Part shown: one piece after another, positions 46,532-57,232 of the stretch | Layout: the number at the start of each line of letters is the position of its first letter | Position numbering within the stretch: the first letter of the stretch is position 1 | The notes under the pieces: generated by a model | Told to the model about the DNA's origin: nothing | The model's database searches: none | What the model saw: the letters and a program-made list of their open reading frames with translations, nothing else | Position numbers and translations under genes: made by a program | Source: Arthrobotrys musiformis | Taxonomy: Eukaryota > Ascomycota > Orbiliomycetes > Orbiliales > Orbiliaceae | Length of the DNA stretch: 64,000 nucleotides | NCBI GenBank assembly: GCA_036971715.1 | Contig: JAVHJL010000004.1 | Location: 3,348,001-3,412,000 of the forward strand | Reading direction: 5' to 3'

Positions 46532-47482
46532 CTAGTTTGGCTCAGGTAACCTTCCATCATCTCTCCTATGATAGCCAATGCCCCAAGGAACGAAGCACCT
46601 GTAGCTTTTAACTTTTCCATCAAGCCCGCTACTTCTCTCCACCCGACCCATAGACCCTTCCCAAAACATAGCCGGATGTCTACATTCGTAGTTATCGAAA
46701 AACATGCACGACACTCCATTTATCTTGACTTTCTGAACACCGCCTGCAGCTTCGACTTCTGGCGGCATAACCCTGCACCCCGAGAACCCGCCCAGTTGAT
46801 TCCACTCCGGCATCGTAGGTAATATCTCATCGATGACCATGTCCCGGCCGTGTTTCCCCGCCGCGTAAAACTTCACTTGTCCGCCCTGCCACTGATCTTG
46901 CTGCTTCGTCTCAACACATCGTACACTATTGATCCTGTCATTATGAGGACCATTGGTCTTTAGAGAGGCGTCAGCGCGATTGAAAGCCTTAAAAAGACTT
47001 CCCTGACAGTCGTCGTCATCGAAAAACTCGCATTCGCAATATCCGGTGACAACATATGACGATATTTTGTTTTTGAAAGTTCCAGAAAGGGTGTAACAAT
47101 CACCGGGAGCTCTAACGCCGAAGGGGTAACAGACGCTGGACTCGGCGAGGGGCGTACTGTGACGGAGAAGATCCCATGTAGCTCTATCTGAAGGGGCTCT
47201 TTCGTTATTTATTCCCATAGTCCACATCCCGAGTTTACATTCCGGGCCAGTAAACGCGATGTTTCCGTAGCCTGGGTCACCCGGTGGTGGGAATGGGTTG
47301 ACACCGGGCGGTTCGTTCGAGTCCCCCATGATATCTGGGGGGAATTGGTTTCTCCGTTCTTTTCGCTGCTGCCAGTCGCAGTCGAATTCTGCGATGAGCG
47401 AGTCCGACCAATCGCCGCGTCCTCCGGCGGTGAAGGCGAAATTTTGACAAAAAAAAGCGAGTGCGACGATGAAGAGCTTCAT
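46532..47482 (-). CDS. secreted Cys-rich protein with two crystallin-like modules
   Basis: Single exon, 316 residues from ATG 47482; the upstream in-frame codons are AT-rich leader. MKLFIVALAFFCQNFAFTAGG is a clear signal peptide, so the protein should be secreted. The mature part has 12 Cys, enough for six disulfides, and no membrane segment or GPI-type tail. Two modules share a pattern. The first is CECEFFDDDDCQGS...PHNDRINSVRC; the second is VSCMFFDNYECRHP...LDGKVKSYRC. CxFFDxxxC with a distal D/N-rich S-x-RC resembles the beta/gamma-crystallin-like fold found in small fungal secreted proteins; that is my inference. The N-terminal ~120 residues, with Pro-rich PPGVNPFPPPGDPGYG, are unrecognised. 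Position between gene-poor blocks plus secretion and Cys content make it a candidate effector or extracellular antimicrobial-type protein, but no function is shown. Confidence 0.8.
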   Translation of the reverse strand: MKLFIVALAFFCQNFAFTAGGRGDWSDSLIAEFDCDWQQRKERRNQFPPDIMGDSNEPPGVNPFPPPGDPGYGNIAFTGPECKLGMWTMGINNERAPSDRATWDLLRHSTPLAESSVCYPFGVRAPGDCYTLSGTFKNKISSYVVTGYCECEFFDDDDCQGSLFKAFNRADASLKTNGPHNDRINSVRCVETKQQDQWQGGQVKFYAAGKHGRDMVIDEILPTMPEWNQLGGFSGCRVMPPEVEAAGGVQKVKINGVSCMFFDNYECRHPAMFWEGSMGRVERSSGLDGKVKSYRCFVPWGIGYHRRDDGRLPEPN

Positions 47483-48839
47483 CTTTATTTCTGCTGTAGG
47501 GTGTATAATTCTTGATTTGAATTCATGGACGGAATAGCTTAGGTGTGAAGGAAGATTTATAAAAAAAATTATAGTCAAGGAAATAAAAGATGTTTTCTGT
47601 AAGAAAGGATAGTGAAGGCCTGGTTATCTGGCTATTGGCTGCCCGCAGTCAAGAATAAAATCTTTGAAGTTAGTTATTATTGTAACTTCTAGGTTTGTTG
47701 TTAGGGATAGAGCTTTGAAAGGTCGTGTGGGGTTTCCGTCGAGCATTCTATCGAGGTTACCAGGATAAGGCGAATAATATTGCTAAGTTGACAGAAAACA
47801 TCAACAAACAATAGCCGTCCGCGGGCTTAATATATTAACTAGGTAGTGTGTACGTACATACATGGAACGAGCTCACAATCTGATCTCAAATATATTATGA
47901 GAGAATTTATACGTATATACCATCCTGCCGTCCGGGTTGCTAACACATACTGTCGAGAGACACGCAGGGTTGCCTGGCTTGCAACTTCGAATTTCTGTTA
48001 CAATGCACGATAGTTATAGTGGCATAGATAACCCCTATTTGACGGTGTGCTAATCCAAAGTTGAGTTCCTAAGCCATTGGACGCTGCTGTCCTGTAGGTT
48101 AAGCACGAGTTCATTAACACGTACATACATGCATACTACCAGCCCAACCCGGAATGCTGATGTTAATGCGATTTCTAAACTTGGATGGGAAACTGGAGGG
48201 AATTGCAGTTTAGTCACAAAATTAGCTATCCTGGCGATCTTCCAACTGCTGTTGGCTGTTAGAAAGATTGTGGAGGTGTGCATATATGCATATGGCTATC
48301 AATACCAAAGTACGTATACTTACTAGTACTAGTGAGGGAAATGAAACGTTTCTTGTTGGATTTTGGGCAATTGGGTGTTGTCATCAATTATGGTAAGATA
48401 ACTAGGTAGCTAGAGCGCTAGAGCCAAGGTCGCGAGCTAGGGCAATGCAATGTTGGTGACTTGCAAAACGGGTCACGTATGAATGATATCTATGTTGGCT
48501 TATTGGTAGCGGTGCTCCGTGCCGTATGTATGTACCTGGAACTTGCCTGGAGCACCGGTGCCCATCCTTTGGAAAGCCTGCGCCTGTGCATGTTAATTGA
48601 CTGGTCGATCTGTCGGTTGGCTTCTATATGCGACATCAATGCGTGCCTACTTGTCTAACATGCGGATGGGAAATTCAAAATTTTAGGAGGCGCGGGTCTG
48701 CTTCTTGTTTCAAACATCATGCAATATGATACCAATCACCCAATAGTTACATATGTAACTTTGCGAAATGTTTGTTCAATCGCATTGCTTGGTGCGGTGC
48801 GTTCCCAAGTTAACTTTATGCGTCTTACATCGCCATTTC
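47483..48839. other. intergenic region upstream of the secreted-protein gene
   Basis: Promoter side of the minus-strand secreted-protein gene, then non-coding DNA up to the tRNA pair. Small frames at 48129-48326 and 48461-48658 have no motif. Confidence 0.6.
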
Positions 48840-48840
48840 C

Positions 48841-48900
48841 ACTAGCTCACAAGCGAGAATGGCAAACCAACTAGCGACGATACCGGGATTTAATCCCGGT
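48841..48900 (-). pseudogene. degenerate tRNA-like sequence (possibly tRNA-His)
   Basis: Read on the minus strand, the stretch GGTATCGTCGCTAGTTGGTT then TTCTCGCTTGTGAGC resembles the 5' half of a tRNA-His (ATCGTCTAGTTGGTT D-arm, CTCGCTTGTGG anticodon arm with GTG). The 3' half, with the T-arm and acceptor strand, is missing. The 5' flank is replaced by a perfect palindrome, ACCGGGATT-TA-AATCCCGGT read on the plus strand (48882-48900). It lies about 80 bp downstream of the intact tRNA-Val, in the same orientation. Call rests on remembered tRNA consensus. Confidence 0.35.
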
Positions 48901-48977
48901 CAGGTAAAAAAACCAAAATTAATCAGGTGCGAAAAAAAAAGGTTCTTTCGGCTTCACAGGCAAAAGAAACAAATCGC

Positions 48978-49051
48978 TGATTTCATTGAGGATCGAACTC
49001 AAGACCTCGACCGTGTTAAGGTCGCGTGATAACCAACTACACCATGAAACC
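48978..49051 (-). tRNA. tRNA-Val, anticodon AAC
   Basis: Complete cloverleaf on the minus strand. Acceptor stem GGTTTCA pairs with TGAAATC (one G-T), followed by discriminator A. The D-arm is GTGTAGTTGGTTATCAC (A-box-like). The anticodon stem CGACC/GGTCG encloses loop TTAACAC, anticodon AAC (read as inosine-AC), with no intron. The T-arm is TTGAG-TTCGATC-CTCAA (B-box GTTCGATCC). A run of T in the transcript sense about 13 nt downstream (TTTCTTTTG) and a longer run at 48940-48932 can serve as RNA polymerase III terminators. Confidence 0.95.
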
Positions 49052-49445
49052 ATTGCGGATTTGTGATTGGACAGTTGATTCAGCGGTCCAAGAAGCATTC
49101 TGGAGACCTCTCCAGTTATTGTTCCTAGGCTTAGGTGGGAAGACATGAATACGACATGATAGATCATAGCTATGGTTTATGCCGAGATTTTCTATAAATT
49201 CGTATAAATTCGATATATATGACTCTTATTTGAACAGACACCCGATTAAAGATTTATGGTAAATACTCCATTGGTACTATGCGTACATGGAGTGTAGTGT
49301 TCTATTGCGATCGGTCCTAGCTCAAGTCTAAACTTCATAAAATCATTAACCCACCAGAAACAAAAAGTACCAAAAAAAAGAAACCAATCCTCTAAACACC
49401 ATGCCAAAGATATCTACTATGTACAAAAAGTCGCTGATTGGTAAG
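49052..49445. other. intergenic region next to the tRNA
   Basis: AT-rich 3' flank of the minus-strand transporter gene and 5' flank of tRNA-Val. No gene seen. Confidence 0.7.
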
Positions 49446-51080
49446 CTAGTTGGTATACTCCTTCCTCTCGACTGCCCTCTCCGCCTCTCTTCTCGCCGCA
49501 GCTTCTCTCCTCATTCTCCCCTGCCTCTGTCCTTCCAATCCGTACACAAATGCCCCCAAAAACACTACAGATGCGCCCATGATAACCCCACCACCCAATT
49601 GGTTCCCAAAGAGCCAAATGCTCAACAACAAGCTGACAAGTTTTCGAATATTCAAAACGATGGTAACCGTCAATGCTGTCGCCATACCGGCGAGGAAGTT
49701 CACACCCCTGACGCAAACATACTGCGTCACAGCATTGACGCCCAAATAAAATAGCTGCTTCGGGATTTTGATTTGTTTTAGGTTGTCTGGGAAGAAAAAT
49801 GGGAGGAGTTCTGGGAGCGGTAGGGGTTCCGAGGAGTATAGTCTGTAGAATTGGAGTTTGATGCTTTGCGCGAATGGGATGAAGAGAGGGAGGGAGAGGG
49901 CGTGAGTGTAGAAGAGACCTTCACGCCAATTGGAACCGTATTTTGCGTAGGTGTTTTCGATGTAGACGCCCATCAGAGCTGCGAGGATCTGGGAAACGAA
50001 GAGGATCGAGAGGCCGGTAAGGAAGCGGAGGAGCGATTGTTCAGATTCACCCTATATATAGAAGACATAATTATTAGAGACTATTGGCCAATGGTCTTCG
50101 GAGGAAGAGCTGTTATTCCTTACCATTGTTTTAGCATTGCTCATAGCGGAGAGGATGATACCACCGGTGAGAATTAGGACTGATAGGATCTGAACTTTGC
50201 TGAATCGCTTGCCAAGGCAGGCGCCGATTAACATTGTAGTAATGCTACCGCCGCTTCTGAGAATGATGTGAATCGGGACGCTGATGTTGTACTCGAATGC
50301 CCAGTTGTTCAGTACACTGACTGAGAAAAAGAGGATGATGACGCCCAGCCATCGTCGGATTGGGATTTGGTTCTTAACCAGTAACGTCGGCGAATTCCAG
50401 TCGAAATGTGCGATAAACCCTTCGATCGATACCAGTAGAAATTGTGCGAAAGTAATAAGATGACCGGAGTCCGGGGCTTCCTTGATAATGGCCTCTAGCG
50501 CAAAGACGTTCGAACAGCAGCCTCCGAATATCAAGCTAATCATCATCGCAAGACCGAACCATTCCGGCACTGTGGCTTGTAGGGTGCCAGAGACCATTGA
50601 TTTCGTTCCATCCATGCTGCCGTTACCGTCAGAACTGTAACTGGCACGGCCATTCTGTTCGTAACTACTCCTCCCTTCCTCGGATTTCTGTATAAACTCT
50701 GTCTCGGAATCCACGGACTTTCGAACCTCCTCCCCTAAATTCGATTCTCCCGAATAATGCATATCTTTGTTTGACGCGGCAGCTGTGACCACCGCAGCTC
50801 CGTTACCGAGGTCGGCCCCGGTTGTTGTTGCGAACGTGTCGAACTCTTCGTCTTCCTCCTTCTTGACTTCAACCGGTGGAATAACCGTAATTCCCGCAGC
50901 CTCCTTTTTGCGCGGGGAGACAGATCGTCTAGCCCGTGTGGTTGTTCTAGCGGGTGTTTTCGGTGTTTTGGGGGTTCCGTTGCGAGCACTGTTACTTCGC
51001 TGAAGTGTCTCGGATTCGGAATCTGTATACGAAGATTCGTTCTTGAACGAGCTGCTTGCGATTCGGGCGCTACGGCGCAT
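49446..51080 (-). CDS. YEA4: Yea4-type UDP-N-acetylglucosamine transporter with long N-terminal extension
   Basis: UAA-type nucleotide-sugar transporter; yeast Yea4 brings UDP-GlcNAc into the ER for chitin synthesis. Two exons, 51080-50124 and 50051-49446, with a GTAAGG...TAG intron joining NAKTM to GESEQSLLRF, 520 residues. The membrane part starts near residue 172 (VPEWFGLAMMISLIFGGCCSNVFALE) and has about ten hydrophobic segments. Family blocks: GHLITFAQFLLVS, VLNNWAFEYNISVPIHIILRSGG, LGVNAVTQYVCVRGVNFL and TALTVTIVLNIRKLVSLLLSI. The C-terminal tail is basic and charged (RMRREAAARREAERAVERKEY). The first ~170 residues are unusual: RRSARIASS opening, TPKTPKTPARTTTRARRSVSPRKK (basic, SP/TP sites), then acidic and Ser-rich. 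The ATG at 51080 is the first ATG after an upstream frame that looks like leader. The exact substrate cannot be told from sequence. Confidence 0.88.
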
Positions 51081-52197
51081 TGTTCTTTTTATGACACAAA
51101 AACCCGAGCAGGTAATTTTAGACTTTGATAACCTTTTTACCTTTTCGGTGGGCGGTTGGAAACGTGGTTTGAGCAGGAAAACTTTCGAGAATTCCCCCAC
51201 GCATACACGGTAAGAGGGAAAGGGGGAATGAGGCTTTAATCTGGAAATTCCTGATAGTTGGGGTGAGATATCGAAAAACCAAGAATGCAATGTTTATGCA
51301 ATTGGGATGAGATGAGGTGATGATGATGAGGCTGTGGCCGAGAGGAATGGGCGCTATGGAAGGGAAAATGTAAGCTGTGACCGGGGTTGGTGAAGCATTT
51401 GACGTTAGAGGAAACGGTGTTACATGGAACGAAATCGAACAGATATCAGATTTCGAATCTGGGATAAGAATAGCAATATCATGCACCCCACTCCAAAATC
51501 AAAAGTAATTTAGTGCGCGGTCGCGGCAAATATTGCGTATCTTGACGAACAAAACGGAATTTAAAGATCTAAGCACAGAGTTTAAATTCTAGCGGACGAT
51601 ATGGGTATAAAAGTTGTGAGTTCGATAAATCCAGAGTACCAAGAAAGAGAGAGCGAACGAAGGAATTAAAGGCGCACCAAATACCAGCCGGGCCGTTGGA
51701 CCCTTTTTATTCTCGCTCCATGCAGGGCAACGTTCCTCCCCAGGAACGACGACTTAAATGCTTAACTTTAAACAATAGCGCGGGAAATCTGCCGGTTAAT
51801 ACGTAATACGAATATTAACTTAATCAACTGACTGGAAATTTAGTTCAGTTCGCGCGCGGTGGCCAGAGAAATGGTGGCTTCGATCTAGACGACATCTGGC
51901 AGCTCAGAGTGGATACCTGGTTTACCATTTACCACACGTTACAACGCAAAGTCCCCAGTTTTCACGATTGGTGCTTGTATTCGGACTAGTCCTATTATTC
52001 GGCTGGCTGTTGTATATTATAACGGCAATGATTATATAGCTCCTTTCATGTACGCTCTTGTTATAAGTAGATGATGATATGATATGTTATTTTACATAGA
52101 AGGACTGTTGGTGGTGCATGTGTATTGTATTAGCCACTAATTGTATATACGTGAGTAGACATATGTGATTCGAATATATATGCGTATATATACTGGG
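51081..52197. other. intergenic region between two minus-strand genes
   Basis: Promoter side of the transporter gene and 3' flank of the aminotransferase gene (AT-rich, TATATA near 52140-52190). No gene seen; minus-strand frames near 51118-51486 are the leader side. Confidence 0.65.
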
Positions 52198-53751
52198 CTA
52201 CTGAACGCCATTTAGACCTTGAACCTTCGGAGCTAGTTCAACCAACTCTGCAAACGTATCTTCAATAACTCTGCAAACTCTGTCCACGATGTCGTCAATC
52301 TCGGCCTCCGTGACTATATACGGTGGGGAGATCAGGAAGTGGTCGCCCGCATAGCCATCATAAGTCCCATTGGCATTGAACAAAGCTATCTCGTACCCTT
52401 TCTTCATACCACGGGCGTGTAAGCGGCCATTCAATCCTAGATTTGCAGGGAAAGGCTTCTTGGAGTGTTTATCAACCACAAACTCCACCGCCCAGAACAA
52501 GCCACGACCGCGGATGTCTCCGACAAATTGATGCGACGACAGCCTCGATTTGAGCCTTTGCCCAAGATAATCGCCCATGTTGCGAACATTCGCGACCAAG
52601 TTTTCTTTCTTGATAACCTGTTGCACTTTCAGCGCTGCAGCTGCGGCCAAGGGGTGGGCCATATACGTTTGTCCGTGTGCGAATCCTTTGCCAGACGCTC
52701 TGAATGAATCGACGAGGTTTGCATTAACGAGAACAGCTGAGATGGCGCCGTACCCGGATCCGAGACCTTTGCCGACCGTTTGGATGTCTGGGACTATCGA
52801 TTCTTGTTCCCAGGCGTGGAGGGTGCCTGTGCGTCCCATGCCACACATGACTTCATCAAGAATGAGGAGGGCCCCGTATTTTGCGCATACCGCCTTCATT
52901 GCTGGAAAATATCCTGGAACTGGGGTTGCGCAACCACTCGCCTGCCGACGAGAATCAGTACGTTACACCGAACATACGTCAGACATATGGTAATGAACTT
53001 ACACTGCCACCCACAGTCTCGGCCACAAAGGCACAAACCCTGTGGGGACCAATCTTCTGGAACTCATCGTCTAACTCCTGGGCTAACCGGCATACATATG
53101 CTTCCTCAGATTCTCCGTTCCGCAGGCCGCGATAAGTGCTACATGCAGACACCCTGGATGCCGTCTGCGGGATCAAATCCACAAATGGATCCTTTCGGCC
53201 TCTGAAATCACCTAAAGTAAGGGCTCCGAGGGTTGCGCCATGCCAAGCACCGGTTCTCGCGATAAAGTGGGTACGTTCGGGCTGAGGCGTCGGGAGATGT
53301 GCAAAATGGGTCTTTGCCAGCTTGACTGCTACTTCTACAGCTTCGGAGCCTATTTTACCATAATCATTTCGGGTCAGTACATGCATGAACCTCGCAAAAT
53401 TTAGAAGTTCACTTGCAAGACGTTGAAATACGTACCTGACCCGCAAAGAATAGCCTTCGACATCTGCCCATTTGTGGAATCGACTAAAAACCCAGCCAGA
53501 TCCTCTGCCACCTTTGCCTTGTAGAATCCCGGATGGCAGTAGGACAGATCCATCAATTGGAGAGCCACAGCATCCCGGACCTCACAGTTATCATACCCCA
53601 AGCATGCGACAGCGGCGCCGCTTGTGGCGTCAAGGATCTTTCGACCATCTTCGGTCTCGAGGTAGATACCTCTGCCACACTTGACAACAGCCGCCGGGTG
53701 ACTTTCAAAGTCTTTGTAGAGGAGACTGTTTTTTGGGCCTACTGATTCCAT
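52198..53751 (-). CDS. class III PLP-dependent aminotransferase
   Basis: Fold-type I aminotransferase of the class III (omega) group. Three exons: 53751-53436, 53349-53003 and 52941-52198, giving 468 residues. The junctions restore ILCGSGSEAVEVAVKLAK (cofactor phosphate-binding region) and ETVGGS-ASGCATPVPGYFPAM. Other motifs are ARTGAWHGATLGALTLGD, LLILDEVMCGMGRTG (Asp250 contacts the pyridine nitrogen) and the Schiff-base lysine at about residue 279 in IQTVGKGLGSGYG, then the C-terminal RGRGLFWAVEFV and GDHFLISPPYIVTE. There is no organelle-targeting sequence. Related fungal proteins are annotated as diaminobutyrate-, beta-alanine- or adenosylmethionine-type transaminases; I cannot choose the substrate from sequence. 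Divergent from the ethanolamine kinase gene with about 1.36 kb between the starts. Confidence 0.92.
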
Positions 53752-55110
53752 GGCTCAGATCAGAAAAATATATTAAATAATTTAAAAGGAGGAGAGTAAA
53801 TAGGTAAATCAAACCGCACGTGTGAATGAGGGCGCGATAGGTCGCCTTACATACTCCTCCACATATGCCTACCCCGCCAAACAGAATAAGTTTACGAAAG
53901 CCAAAAATAAGTCGACATGAACAAATAAAAAGCTGGGTCGTTACAGTAAATGTGCATTTCATAGCATGATATCACAAAAAGATAAACTAAGATCGCAATT
54001 GGTACTAGCAGATATGCATAATTTGTCACAAATATATTCTTTCTAAGATGGCAGCGGATCGTCCGAGGAGATCAATATTGTCCAAGCTATCAGATATATC
54101 GGGTGCAAATATGACGACGGGCTGGAGTGTCTGGTGAATGTGACTAACTGAATCTAGGTAGCTAGATGCCGCATGCAATAGTTCGCACTCGGTAGTGGCT
54201 TCATGCTAGGGAGCCGGTCCGGCTAACCTTAACTTCTAGCCGTGTGTGCAGCACCGTCCGAGGCCTTTCGGGGGAAATATATACAAATATCGATCTAGAT
54301 TGCTGATTACTGGGGACTGAGATTCGATTCTGGTGATATGCGTGCAGTAGATCGCACTCGCGACCCACAGCAGCTAGCTGAGTAACACTATCTGAAGCCT
54401 TAAGATTCCGAAGACGCCTGCCACGTAATTATTCTGCAGTTGCGGGAAGGGATTGTTTGGTTCTAACGAGTCAAGGCTTGGTGGTTGTCATGATCTAACC
54501 TGCAGAAACCTTGATTGGGAAATTGACGAGCAATGCACATGCCCATGCAAGTGCAAGCGCACACGACTGGATATTTAGCAAGAGCACACGACTCTGATTG
54601 GCGAGCCGTAGCTGCGGGATAGCCGTCTTTTTTTCACTCTCGTGAGACCTAGAATTCCGGATTTCAAGACCTTTCTTTGTAGGAGAATATATTTAAATGC
54701 CTCCCCGGTATCGGTACTAGCGTGCATATGCACTGGCCCGCTCAGCTCAGCTCAAGACTGCAGAGCGGCATCTTCGAGCTTGGATTGTGTTATATTATAC
54801 GTTATCCATTATATTACTCAATTTATTGTCCTGGAAATGATATGACAGGCCGCAAGCTGAATTGTTACCAGAAATCGGAACCAACCCCACGAAACTAGAG
54901 ACGTCGACGTACCCCTCATTTTGGCCAATTGATTGGGTGGGCGAATCACGTCCTAGAACGCGAACGCAACCACTGCACTGCGCAGCTGCATGATATCTGC
55001 AGTCGACTTCGCGATCCCGAATCCTTCAGCGAGTGTGCCGCGACTATCGCTGCGCTGCCTCAACACTAAAATATCAATATTGGAGCATTCGCTTTATTCA
55101 AAGCACGGAG
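53752..55110. other. divergent intergenic region
   Basis: Shared upstream region of the aminotransferase (minus) and ethanolamine kinase (plus) genes. GCTCAGCTCAGCTC repeats occur near 54740-54755. No gene seen. Confidence 0.6.
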
Positions 55111-56678
55111 ATGGAGTTTCCATATATCTCCAAAGAGTTTGATAAATCGAAGCCAAAAGATTCAGTAATCCAACTGCTCAGCGACGTATTTCCTCCAAAA
55201 AAGGGGTTTTGGGATCCTCAAGTTAAGGCGGTGACCGAAGGCACCACAAATGGGGTAAGGGCGTACCTACAATTGGTTCGCGGATTCAGATTCTGTTTTA
55301 TTACATATGCTAACTGCAAATGTTTTTTTAAACCGCTATATAGTTGTTCAAAGTGACCCAGTACCAAGCTAATAGAGCGTCATCTGCGCCGACTGGAGAC
55401 CCTTCCACAGACGCTTTTCTAGTAAAGATTTATGGCGAAGGCACGGAGACTACGATTGATCGAGACAGTAAGACACTCGCCCCATTTTATTTTAAGGATA
55501 GTACAGACCCATAAATCTAATTCTCTAAAAAGAGGAGATCAGTTTTCATAGCACACTCTCAAAAAACGACCTCGCCCCTTCCTTACTAGCTCGCTTCCCG
55601 AATGGTCATGCGTATCAGTTTCTTCCCGGCAAGCCGTGCTCGGTGACAGATATTACAGAAGAGAGGGTATGGCGTGGGGTAGCTAGGGAGCTGGCCCGAT
55701 GGCATGCGATTCTACCAGTCGCTGAATTCGACTTTGGTAGTAACAGTGATAACAAGGCCGGTAAAATCAAGACTATTCTCACACATAAACCGAATGTTTG
55801 GTCGACGGCGGAGAGATGGCTCAAAGCAATACCGGAGAGCACATCCCAGGCAATATTCAAGACGGGGCTATTGTCGGACGAATTTGAGTATCTGATTGAG
55901 AAACTGCGGCCGGATATAGGGGCAGCCAACCAGTCTTTTGTATGATCCTCCCACGGTACCTTGCCCTCAAGCCTTTTGTTAGTTGTACTAAGTAATTAAT
56001 TTCTATAGGTATTTGGACACGGCGATCTGCTCTCAGGCAATATAATTATACAAGGCCCTGCTAAGGACCCAGCTGGCCATGTGATCGAATCCGTCAAGTT
56101 TATCGACTATGAGTAAGTCGTTCGATCGACGAACAGCAACTGCACTTCTACGGAAAGCTATACTAATCTTGGTTCTCAATCACAGACACTCCACATATTG
56201 CCCACGAGCTTTTGACCTTGCTAATCATTTTTCGGAATGGACGGGTTTCGAGTGTGACTATAATCTTCTACCAACGACGTCAACTCGCCACGACTTTCTT
56301 CGTGAATATCTTCGTAGCTACCACAGCATCAAAAATCAACCAGGCACTCAAGTGGACACGATAGAAGTGTTTGAAGAAAAGGTTTCCAAACTCTCGTCTG
56401 AAGTTGATAGCTATCGTGGTTTTCCCGGATTTTATTGGTGCGTTCTTCGAACTGTTTTTTTTTTTTTCGTACTTCTCACGAATACTAACAAAGTAATCTA
56501 CAGGGGATTATGTGCACTGATTCAAGCTCAAGCAAGCACTGGGTCCATCGATTTTGACTATGCTGGCTATGCGCGACTGCGGTTCGCTGAGTATAGAGCA
56601 TGGCGAGAGGAAGAAGACGGGACAAGAGATGCAAAGGAGGACATGCCGCTTCGTGAGAAGAGATGGGCTGCCGCGTAA
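55111..56678 (+). CDS. EKI1: ethanolamine kinase (CDP-ethanolamine pathway)
   Basis: Phosphorylates ethanolamine, the first step of the Kennedy route to phosphatidylethanolamine. Six exons, 55111-55254, 55344-55467, 55533-55939, 56009-56112, 56186-56437 and 56504-56678, splice in phase to 401 residues. After splicing, AVTEGTTNGLFKVT forms the glycine-rich nucleotide loop and DAFLVKIYGEGTETTIDRDKE the region before the regulatory helix. The catalytic Brenner motif is GHGDLLSGNII, followed by the choline-kinase-family motif FIDYEHSTYCPRAFDLANHFSEW. PNGHAYQFLPG and RELARWHAI are also typical of the family. Ethanolamine is favoured over choline by the short N-terminus and by SVTDITEERVWR, but choline activity is not excluded. 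The acceptor of exon 3 (AAAAG before AGGAGATC) was chosen to keep the frame. Confidence 0.9.
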
Positions 56679-57232
56679 AGTTTACGAGATAAATTTCAAC
56701 CCATGACTCCCAAAGTCCGCATTCATAGTAGCCTATAAATATTTTCTTTTTAAGTCGTAGTGTATACCACCTCGAGGCTAGAGTAGGTTTAATATCTTAC
56801 ATTGCGGTCAATACATTCCAGAAGGTTTACAGATGCGGCAATGCGGCAAGGGCCAACAACGCCAACATGCAACCACAACAACTACAACTGTGGCCACTTC
56901 GGGGCTTCCCCAGAAGAGCCTCCTCCTCAATCTAACCGGCATCTTCATGAAACCTGGCCACTTCCCTGAACTTCCTCATTCTTCGATGACTATGACTTGA
57001 GTGACTCAAAACCTCAATTTTATCGATAACTTCCACGTTGCCCTTAATTGTCTGCAATTGTGTTATGAAGAGCCTATATATATCTCCGCGCGGAGAAGAA
57101 AAACCATAATTTTTGAATTATAAACCTATTCCCCTCCAAGCTACCCCTCCAAAGGAAGAGGAGAAAAAAAACTTCCCCGCCAATAACAGCTCCATGATAT
57201 TCTTAATATAGACCAAACCCAATCTTGAAAAG
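56679..57232. other. intergenic region
   Basis: 3' flank of the ethanolamine kinase gene and promoter/leader of SIL1. ACAACAACTACAACT near 56875-56892. The minus-strand frame at 57118-57321 is a shadow. No gene seen. Confidence 0.7.
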
